Assembly: GCA_002328865.1 (NCBI GenBank)
Contig: DCWO01000012.1
Coordinates: 4,595-20,778, forward strand
Reading direction: 5' to 3'
Source of the DNA: Dehalococcoidia bacterium UBA2160
GTDB lineage: Bacteria; Chloroflexota; Dehalococcoidia; Lucifugimonadales; UBA1123
Length of the DNA stretch: 16,184 nt
Both the position numbers and the translations under genes were made by a program. A model generated the notes under the pieces. The model was not told the origin of the DNA. It did no database searches and saw nothing but the letters and a program-made list of their open reading frames with translations. Position 1 is the first letter of the stretch. Every line of letters starts with the position of its first letter. Positions 7,943 to 13,594 of the stretch are shown here, in pieces.

Positions 7943-7975
7943 ATTATATTATAAGTGATTGCAGTAAAACTACAA
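7943..7975 (-). promoter_or_regulatory. Promoter of the AAA ATPase gene
   Basis: On the minus strand, TTGTAG (7975-7970; 3 of 6) is followed after 16 bases by a perfect TATAAT (7953-7948), which runs directly into a second TATAAT (7948-7943). This places transcription starts about 30-40 bases before the ATPase start codon. Confidence 0.6.
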
Positions 7976-8185
7976 GTCTTTATGCCATAACGCTAAGTAT
8001 TTGCGCGTCCGCCTGCCTGACGCCCAACCAAATTCGTATTCTACGAACGGTGGCGTGCAGGAGTGGATCGGCTTGCGACGCAGGGCTCCCGCGTTGTTCG
8101 TACATCTTGCTAAGAATCAAATGTGATCGATAATGCAGTGCAGAGTTATGAGCGCGGGAATTCATCGGCCATAACCTCATAGGCA
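7976..8185. other. Remaining gap between AAA ATPase promoter and oxidoreductase terminator
   Basis: No gene is visible in this part of the 332-base gap (7904-8235). It holds an inverted repeat at 8033-8047 (TTCGTA-TTC-TACGAA) with another TTCGTA at 8097-8102. Composition is mixed and less GC-rich than the coding regions. The rest is unassigned. Confidence 0.5.
8033..8047. promoter_or_regulatory. 15-base inverted repeat, possible operator
   Basis: TTCGTA and TACGAA form perfect 6-base arms around TTC. A lone TTCGTA half-site lies 50 bases further on (8097-8102). This could be a regulator site upstream of the AAA ATPase promoter, which reads away from here on the minus strand. No family can be assigned. 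Confidence 0.35.
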
Positions 8186-8211
8186 AAAGCCCCGCCACGT
8201 GGCGGGGCTTT
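8186..8211 (-). terminator. Rho-independent terminator of the oxidoreductase operon
   Basis: A 26-base perfect palindrome: 11-base arms AAAGCCCCGCC and GGCGGGGCTTT around ACGT. On the minus strand the stem is followed by TTTTGCC, and it lies 24 bases after the beta-subunit stop codon. The T-run is short (4), so termination may lean on the very stable stem. Confidence 0.85.
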
Positions 8212-8235
8212 CGAGTTTCTCCGGTTGCGTCAGCC

Positions 8236-9243
8236 TCAGCCGGGGCTTGCTGGAATCGCGTCTTCCGGGTGGATGGGGATGATGCCGGGCAGCCACCACT
8301 TCTCCCACATCTCGTCGATCTTCTCCTGATAGTAGTCGACGTCCTCGTCGGTGAAGTGGGCGTATCGTCCCTGGCGCTTCAGGAAATCGTAAACCGGCTT
8401 GCGCTTTCGCCGACCTGCCTCGATCATCCGCGACGGGCCGTTGAGCCTGAGCTCGCCGTCCTCGATCTCGTACTGGACCCAGATGCCCGTCTCGACGCCC
8501 AGCATGCCAAGTTCGTGCGAGTACATCGGATCGTAGTCCCAACCCTTGGGGCAAGGGTCGTACGTGTGGATGAATGTAGGTCCGCCGAGGGCCAAGGCTT
8601 TGCGCACCTTGTTCATCAGATCGACGGCGTAGGAGCCGCAACCGGTTGCCACATACCGGACGCCCGGGTGGCCGACAGCCATCATGGCGGCCATGTTCTT
8701 CTTCCACCGCTTGTGCATGATCCGGTGCAGTTTCCCAGGAGGGCTGAACGAGGTGTTGACGCCGTACGGCGAAGAGCCTGAATCCTGGATGTCCGTATTG
8801 GCGTACGACTCGTTGTCGTAGCAGAATACAAGGTGGTTGTACTGGAGATGGGTCAGCGACGCCGAGATCGCCGAGAGCCCCATGTCTACGCCGCCGCCGT
8901 CGCCGCAGAACGAGATCACGTTCATCGGCTCGTCCTTGATCTTGCCTTTGCTCATCAAGGCCTTGAGGCCAGCGGCGGTGCCGGTGGCCGCGGACCCGGA
9001 CGATCCGAGTTGGGTGTGCATCCACGGCACGACCCACGGCGTCGAGTAGTAGGTCGTGTTGGCGACGTACATGCAGCCCGTGCTGCCGAGCACGACGGTG
9101 CGCGGACCGGCGGCCTTGATCATCAGTTTCATCACCAGCGCCGACTCGCAGCCCTGGCAGGTTCTGTGCCCGGATGTGTAGTACTCCTCGAGCGGCGAGT
9201 CGTGCACGCCGCTTATCATCGAGAGAGTGTTCGTAGTTGTCAT
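8236..9243 (-). CDS. 2-oxoacid (probably oxalate):ferredoxin oxidoreductase, beta subunit (TPP-binding)
   Basis: A 335-residue TPP-binding subunit that, with alpha, forms the site where the 2-oxoacid is decarboxylated and passes electrons to its own [4Fe-4S] cluster. The cluster cysteines are Cys29 and Cys32 (HRTCQGC), Cys57 (STGCM) and Cys231 (DPCPKGW), the PorB pattern. TPP/Mg binding is shown by GDGGG (114-118) and YDNESYANT (142-150), followed by SGSSPYG. The length is usual for PorB. The start ATG follows AGGAG with 7 bases between. It is the last gene of the operon, 76 bases after the alpha subunit, and the terminator at 8186-8211 follows. The family (PorB) is certain; the oxalate assignment rests on the alpha subunit and the gamma-delta fusion. 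Confidence 0.93.
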   Translation of the reverse strand: MTTTNTLSMISGVHDSPLEEYYTSGHRTCQGCESALVMKLMIKAAGPRTVVLGSTGCMYVANTTYYSTPWVVPWMHTQLGSSGSAATGTAAGLKALMSKGKIKDEPMNVISFCGDGGGVDMGLSAISASLTHLQYNHLVFCYDNESYANTDIQDSGSSPYGVNTSFSPPGKLHRIMHKRWKKNMAAMMAVGHPGVRYVATGCGSYAVDLMNKVRKALALGGPTFIHTYDPCPKGWDYDPMYSHELGMLGVETGIWVQYEIEDGELRLNGPSRMIEAGRRKRKPVYDFLKRQGRYAHFTDEDVDYYQEKIDEMWEKWWLPGIIPIHPEDAIPASPG

Positions 9244-9264
9244 ATATGTGCTCCTGTTATGAGT

Positions 9265-9277
9265 GACCCAAGGGGTC
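9265..9277. repeat. Small intercistronic hairpin between alpha and beta genes
   Basis: GACCC-AAG-GGGTC is a perfect 5-base-pair stem with a 3-base loop in the 76-base alpha-beta gap, ahead of the beta ribosome site. It has no T-run, so it is not a normal terminator; it could affect RNA stability or subunit ratio, or be chance. Confidence 0.3.
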
Positions 9278-9319
9278 CTTGATTGGCTCTGCCACCGCCT
9301 CCGCCGCGACCCTGGTCGC

Positions 9320-10531
9320 TCACCTCACGTCGATCCATCGGAGTTGCTCGTCGATGACTCCGGTGTCGGCCACCTTCTGGGTAAGGTCGAACATCTCGGT
9401 CGCCGAGTCAATCGTGACCTCGCGGCCTCCCAGTCCGGCGATGAATCCGATGATGGGCACTCTCGCGTCGGCGTCGTACATTGCGGATCGGATGTCCGTG
9501 TATAACACGCCGCCGTTCTGTGGGGCGCCCAACGAGTAGTCGCGGTCGATCACGCCCACCGCCTTGAACTTCGAGAGCGACTCGCGCAGTTCCTGGTCGG
9601 GGAACGGCCTGAACCATCGGACGCGGACGAACCCGACTTTCCGGCCCTGCTCCCGCAATCGCCTCACGGTGACCCGCAGCGGCAGCGACAACGTGCCCAT
9701 GCCGACCAGCACGACATCCGCGCCGTCGGTCATGTACTCCTCGATGAAGGGGTTCTCGTCGTCCCTGTTGAAGATGCGCTTGAGGTCGTTGTGGGCCTCG
9801 ATGATGACTTCGCGGGAACGGCGCATACCCTCGTCGGTTTGACGCCGGATCTCCATGAGCCAGTCCTCGTTCACCTGAGGGGCTATGGTGATCGGATTGT
9901 CTGGATGCAGCACGAACTTGCCGCGGTCGTAGGGCGGCAGAAACTGGTCGACGAGCGTCTGGTCCGGCACCTGAACGATCTGTTGTGAGTGGGTCAGGAA
10001 CGCGCCGTCCGTGCTGATGGCGCAGGGCAGGTACACGCGCGGGTCTTCGGCGACGCGCCAGGCCATGAACGCCGCGTCCATCGCCTCCTGGGCAGTATCG
10101 ACCCAGCGAAGCATCCAGCCCAGGTCTCGGACGGACAGGGCGTCGTTGTGCTCGCACCCGAAAGCGCCGGGGTCGTCCAGCGCCCGGTTTCCGACCATCG
10201 CCACTACCGGCAGCCTGAGGCCGGTAGTCACGGCAAGGGCCTCGTAGGCGTAGAGCCAGCCGACCCCAGAGGAGCCCGCAAACGTCCTCGCTCCGACGGC
10301 GGATGCGTGCTTGACGATCTCGAACTGGGAATGCTCGCTTTCGGCCACGATGTACTCGCAATTGAACGCGCCGTCCGCGATCAGCTTGGACACGTATTGC
10401 ATCACAGTGTCATATGGCCTGATCGGGAAGGCCGTGATGACGTCGACGTCGGCCATGGCGCAGGCGATCGCGATCGCCTCCGAGCCGCTGATAAGCTGTT
10501 CTCTCGCGAGAGAATCTGTACTAGTCGTCAC
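9320..10531 (-). CDS. 2-oxoacid (probably oxalate):ferredoxin oxidoreductase, alpha subunit
   Basis: A 403-residue PorA-type subunit. The frame is open to 10642, but that would overlap the gamma-delta gene by 122 bases. I choose the GTG at 10531, giving an 11-base overlap and an N-terminus (VTTSTDSLAREQLISGSEAIA) like other PorA proteins. Family features are LISGSEAIAIA, AESEHSQFE (63-71), GNRALDDPGAFGCEHND (114-130) and RDLGWM. The substrate motif, YPITP in pyruvate enzymes, is FPIRP (35-39) with Arg38 for Thr. Arg38, Arg116, Asp119 and Phe124 are spaced 78, 81 and 86 apart from Arg38, equal to Arg31, Arg109, Asp112 and Phe117 of Moorella oxalate oxidoreductase as I remember it. This suggests oxalate as substrate, giving two CO2 and reduced ferredoxin without CoA. 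A pyruvate or other oxoacid enzyme is the alternative. Confidence 0.9.
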   Translation of the reverse strand: MTTSTDSLAREQLISGSEAIAIACAMADVDVITAFPIRPYDTVMQYVSKLIADGAFNCEYIVAESEHSQFEIVKHASAVGARTFAGSSGVGWLYAYEALAVTTGLRLPVVAMVGNRALDDPGAFGCEHNDALSVRDLGWMLRWVDTAQEAMDAAFMAWRVAEDPRVYLPCAISTDGAFLTHSQQIVQVPDQTLVDQFLPPYDRGKFVLHPDNPITIAPQVNEDWLMEIRRQTDEGMRRSREVIIEAHNDLKRIFNRDDENPFIEEYMTDGADVVLVGMGTLSLPLRVTVRRLREQGRKVGFVRVRWFRPFPDQELRESLSKFKAVGVIDRDYSLGAPQNGGVLYTDIRSAMYDADARVPIIGFIAGLGGREVTIDSATEMFDLTQKVADTGVIDEQLRWIDVR

Positions 10532-11693
10532 TTGCCACCCCCGTGATCTCGATCTCCTTTTTGTAACCGTCCCACTCGTAGAGGCCATGGGACCTGCCAG
10601 CCTCGCCCTTTTCGGCCTTGGCCAGAGCGATCTTCTCTTCAAGCCACTTCATGTAGCCGTGACGATCGCGCTTCCAGTGTTCATATTGACTTGAGTTGTC
10701 GTTGAATTCGGATTCGTGGACCATCGTCACACATTCGGCGATGGGGCAGACTTCTTCGCACACTCCGCATCCGCAGCACGCCTCCATGTTGGCGTCGTAC
10801 ACGCCGTCGGGTGTGACGTCGAAGCAGGTGTCGGGGCATTGGAGCCAGCAAAGCGTACACTTGGTGCATGTCTCGAAGTTGATGACCGGACGCATCGTCC
10901 TGGTCGACCACTTCTTGAAGACCTCGCTGCGGCCGGGCTGGTAGCCTTCGTCACCGCCGCGGAATCCGCCTCCGGTTTCCACCGCGGGTATGACCAATGC
11001 GTCTTCCATCTCGCGCCAGCCGGGCATGACAAACGAGAACGGCTCTTCGGTGTTGCCCTGGCCCGGCTCGACCGGCGCGCTCTGCAGACGGTCGTGGGCG
11101 TTGCGCGCCGAGGTTTGCTTCAGTTCGTCGCTGGTCTGGTCGGCTATCGTGTCCAAGTACGCCTGGAGGCCGGCGAGCTGTGGGCAGGCTTTCGCCAGCG
11201 CGCCCATCAACCGGACGTCGGTGTGGTCGTCTTTGAACACCCACATGCCCGAGAAGCTCTTGGCGCCTTTGAGTATCGCCAGATTGTAGGGTTCATCCCT
11301 TACGTGGATGTCTTCCAGCAGCCCGGCAGGCTCCTGGAGAGACGTCACGAGTATGGTTCCGCCTTCCTTTGTAATGGCGTTGATCGGCTGGAGTCCGGCC
11401 CATGCCCACGACTCGATGCCCTTGCACAGCGTGTCGTCGACCACAATCGTCACATCGACGGCGGTCGGCTCGTACGTCGCAAGGCTCGCCTCGAGCTCCA
11501 ACGGAGTGTCGGCGACCACGGCAAAATACTTGGCCGGGATGCCGTTTCGCTCCGGCGAATCGCTGTAACGTCCGAACGCCGTGCCTATCTTGCCCTCTTT
11601 CCGAGCCGCGAGAACGATATTGCGGCAGAGATTGCGAGAGAGGGTCTTTTGGAATATCCCTCTGAAAACGACTTCGACAGCAGTGACTGCCAT
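10521..11693 (-). CDS. 2-oxoacid (probably oxalate):ferredoxin oxidoreductase, fused gamma-delta subunit
   Basis: A 390-residue fusion. Residues 1-200 are a PorG (gamma) domain (VEVVFRGIFQKTLSRNL, TAVDVTIVVDDTLC, EGGTILVTS). A linker (about 205-265) carries the GWREMEDALVIP and RPVI elements typical of PorD N-termini. The delta domain is a two-cluster ferredoxin with cysteines at 276, 279, 282, 286 and 306, 309, 312, 316. It would carry electrons from the TPP site to ferredoxin. The frame is open to 11819, but the ATG at 11693 has a near-perfect site, AAGGAGGTGA, and avoids overlap with the regulator. Gamma-delta fusion is the arrangement of Moorella oxalate oxidoreductase; many pyruvate enzymes keep separate gamma and delta. 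It starts 43 bases after the regulator and overlaps alpha by 11 bases. Confidence 0.9.
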   Translation of the reverse strand: MAVTAVEVVFRGIFQKTLSRNLCRNIVLAARKEGKIGTAFGRYSDSPERNGIPAKYFAVVADTPLELEASLATYEPTAVDVTIVVDDTLCKGIESWAWAGLQPINAITKEGGTILVTSLQEPAGLLEDIHVRDEPYNLAILKGAKSFSGMWVFKDDHTDVRLMGALAKACPQLAGLQAYLDTIADQTSDELKQTSARNAHDRLQSAPVEPGQGNTEEPFSFVMPGWREMEDALVIPAVETGGGFRGGDEGYQPGRSEVFKKWSTRTMRPVINFETCTKCTLCWLQCPDTCFDVTPDGVYDANMEACCGCGVCEEVCPIAECVTMVHESEFNDNSSQYEHWKRDRHGYMKWLEEKIALAKAEKGEAGRSHGLYEWDGYKKEIEITGVASDD

Positions 11694-11736
11694 GTTCACC
11701 TCCTTGAAAGTCTTCGTCTGCGCTTGGGTTGTTTCT

Positions 11737-12465
11737 TCAGCGGTCCTTGCGGCCGGGAAGGTCGTGGACCTCCCGATCGATTTGCGTGATGTGTTGGTGC
11801 ATCGCCATTTGGGCCGCATGCGGGTCCCGGCTTTCGATGGCCGCCAGGATGCCTTCGTGCGAACGAAGCGACTTGCTGGAGCGCTCAGGCGACATCAACG
11901 CGTCCTCGCGGCTCTGACTGAGGATGCCGGAGATGGCTTGGTTCACCGCGACCAGCGCCGAGTTCTTGGTGGCGTTTGCGATGGCCTGGTGAAAGGCGAT
12001 GTCGTAGGCGACGCCCGTGCCGCCCGCAGCGATGTCACCCTTCTGCTCGCGCAGGATCTCCCGCAGTCGGTCGATGTCGGACTGCGAAGCTCGGTCGGCG
12101 GCCAATGATACGACGTGCGGTTCGAGGAGCAGCCTCATCTCGAAGACGTCTCCGGCGCCGTCACCGGACTCGTTCAACAGTGACGAAAACGCCTGGACGA
12201 TCGTTTCGATCACGTCCTCGGTCATGAACGTGCCCGCGCCGGGCCGGATCACGATCAAGCCTTTTTGATCCAGCAGTCGCATGGCCTCGCGTACCGAAGC
12301 GCGGCTGACCCCCATCTGCTGGGCGAGCTCACGTTCCGGAGGCAGCTTGTCGCCCGGCTTGAGGGCGCCGTCGCGAACTAAACCGTAGATCTGGGCGACG
12401 ATCTCCTCGGGAATCCTCGTCTTCTTGATCGAGCGTAGCAGTGTGCGCCTCGTGGTCGTAAACAT
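11737..12465 (-). CDS. FadR-subfamily GntR transcriptional regulator (FCD domain)
   Basis: A 242-residue regulator from the ATG at 12465. The N-terminal winged helix is visible as EEIVAQIYGLVRDGALKPG and LPPERELAQQMGVSRASVREAMRLL, the classic GntR signature. The C-terminal all-helical FCD domain has the usual metal/ligand residues: Asp and His in AYDIAFHQAI, His in RSHEGILAAI, and His in MAMHQHI. FCD regulators usually sense small organic acids such as lactate, glycolate or pyruvate. The frame runs up to a TTG at 12540, but a strong promoter (12490-12518) lies inside that extension, so the ATG at 12465 is the likely start, even though no ribosome site precedes it. It is the first gene of the oxidoreductase operon and probably controls it in response to the substrate. 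Confidence 0.9.
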   Translation of the reverse strand: MFTTTRRTLLRSIKKTRIPEEIVAQIYGLVRDGALKPGDKLPPERELAQQMGVSRASVREAMRLLDQKGLIVIRPGAGTFMTEDVIETIVQAFSSLLNESGDGAGDVFEMRLLLEPHVVSLAADRASQSDIDRLREILREQKGDIAAGGTGVAYDIAFHQAIANATKNSALVAVNQAISGILSQSREDALMSPERSSKSLRSHEGILAAIESRDPHAAQMAMHQHITQIDREVHDLPGRKDR

Positions 12466-12469
12466 CAGG

Positions 12470-12480
12470 TGGTCTGACCA
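12470..12480. promoter_or_regulatory. FadR-type operator TGGT-N3-ACCA
   Basis: TGGTCTGACCA is a perfect palindrome around a central base and matches the TGGT-N3-ACCA core known for FadR-subfamily sites such as those of PdhR and LldR. The minus-strand context ATTGGTCAGACCA adds to the PdhR/LldR-like match. It lies between the -10 box (12490-12495) and the regulator's start codon (12465), at about +3 to +13, where a bound repressor would block its own operon. Confidence 0.72.
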
Positions 12481-12489
12481 ATCCAAGCG

Positions 12490-12518
12490 ATTATTGCATT
12501 GCGAAGAATGCATGTCAA
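12490..12518 (-). promoter_or_regulatory. Promoter of the regulator-oxidoreductase operon
   Basis: On the minus strand, a perfect TTGACA (12518-12513) and AATAAT (12495-12490; 5 of 6) are separated by the ideal 17 bases. The start should be near 12483, leaving an 18-base leader to the ATG at 12465. No promoter is evident in the 43-base gap before the gamma-delta gene, so all four genes are probably transcribed from here. Confidence 0.78.
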
Positions 12519-12652
12519 CAGTCCTTGAAAGAGCCTGCAACAGATGAATGCCGGCTCAATGTTCGGAGACTCGCGTCGAGCAGGCGACTCGCCTTTTGGC
12601 AATTGACTGAAACGGAACGCCGATTCTTGCAGACCCGATTCCGATATTGCGG

Positions 12653-12681
12653 TTGACACCTCGAAGCCCTGTGCCTACCAT
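12653..12681 (+). promoter_or_regulatory. Promoter of the HAD hydrolase gene
   Basis: A perfect TTGACA (12653-12658), a 17-base spacer and TACCAT (12676-12681; 4 of 6 to the -10 consensus) lie about 70 bases before the HAD start codon. It is divergent from the regulator promoter, with about 134 bases between the two -35 boxes. Confidence 0.65.
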
Positions 12682-12750
12682 TCGAATCTGAACAGCGGGC
12701 GGATCATTCAAGCCATTGCATTTCGACAACGGGCGATTGGGAGGGCAGGC

Positions 12751-13467
12751 ATGGGTCTCGAGAACGTGAAGGCTCTGACGTTCGACGTTTTCGGCACGGT
12801 GGTGGACTGGCGAGGCAGCATCACCCGAGAAGGGCAGAAGCTTGGGGAGGCCAAGGGCATCACCGGCGTCGACTGGGTTGAGTTCGCGGACGCCTGGCGA
12901 GGAGGATACCGGCCGTCGATGGACCTGGTGCGCACGGGCAAGCTGCCCTGGACGAAGATCGATGTTCTCCACCGCATGGTGCTCGACGAACTCCTGGTGA
13001 AGTACAACATCACCGGACTGTCCGAGGACGAGAAAGTCGATTTCAACAAAGCCTGGCATCGCCTCGACCCATGGCCGGATTCGGTCGCGGGGCTCACTCG
13101 TCTCAAGTCGCGCTACATAATCTCGACGCTGTCCAACGGGAACGTCGCCCTGCTGACGAACATGGCGAAGTGGGGCGGGTTGCCGTGGGACTGCATCCTC
13201 TCCGCGGAGAGCGTCCGCCACTACAAGCCCGACCCCGAATCCTACCTCGGCGCCGCCGACCTGCTGGGCGTCGAGCCCTCGGAAGTCATGATGGTGGCGG
13301 CGCACAAATACGATCTGATGGCGGCGCGTGACGTGGGCTTGCGGACAGCTTTCGTCGCGAGGCCCCACGAATTCGGCCCCGACCGCGAAGTCGATGTCGA
13401 ACCCGAAGACTGGGTGGACGTGTACGGAACTGACTTCGAGAATCTCGCGTCGAACCTGGGTTCGTGA
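12751..13467 (+). CDS. HAD-superfamily hydrolase, haloacid dehalogenase type II-like
   Basis: A 238-residue protein with the layout of L-2-haloacid dehalogenases, which displace halide from short 2-haloacids. Motif I is FDVFGTVVDW with nucleophile Asp12 and Thr16. Motif II is STLSNGN (Ser128, Asn129). Motif III is Lys159 in HYKPDPESY, with Tyr165. Motif IV is VAAHKYDLMAARD with Asp188. In the Pseudomonas YL enzyme, as I recall it, motif IV reads VSSNAWD with catalytic Ser175 and Asn177; here these are Ala183 and His185. Dehalogenase activity is thus uncertain; a phosphatase or another two-carbon-acid hydrolase is possible. The ribosome site GGGAGGG (12739-12745) lies 5 bases before the ATG. 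It is divergent from the regulator-oxidoreductase operon. Confidence 0.85.
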   Translation: MGLENVKALTFDVFGTVVDWRGSITREGQKLGEAKGITGVDWVEFADAWRGGYRPSMDLVRTGKLPWTKIDVLHRMVLDELLVKYNITGLSEDEKVDFNKAWHRLDPWPDSVAGLTRLKSRYIISTLSNGNVALLTNMAKWGGLPWDCILSAESVRHYKPDPESYLGAADLLGVEPSEVMMVAAHKYDLMAARDVGLRTAFVARPHEFGPDREVDVEPEDWVDVYGTDFENLASNLGS

Positions 13468-13594
13468 TCGTGAACCGGGATGGGCCCGAAGGACGAGGCC
13501 ACGAAGCAATTGTGCTCTGGCCGTTCACGGCCAAGCCTGGATTCAATATTCCGCGCGACGCCCTCGACGTTCTAGCGTGCAGGCCATTATTGAG

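Noticed and set aside
6541..8185. Possible genomic island integrated at tRNA-Ala carrying the AAA ATPase
   Set aside because: The ATPase lies on the 5' side of the tRNA, while integration normally uses the 3' end. There is no integrase and I found no repeat of the tRNA 3' end in the window.
10716..11789. Long plus-strand open frame over the gamma-delta gene
   Set aside because: A shadow caused by GC-rich codon bias; it lacks motifs and conflicts with the clear ferredoxin cysteines on the other strand.
12582..12597. AGGCG-ACT-CGCCT-TTT hairpin in the divergent control region
   Set aside because: The stem is only 5 base pairs, no plus-strand gene precedes it, and the T-run is short; probably chance.
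12556..13509. Minus-strand open frame over the HAD gene
   Set aside because: The HAD motifs and ribosome site on the plus strand are convincing; the antisense frame has no family features.
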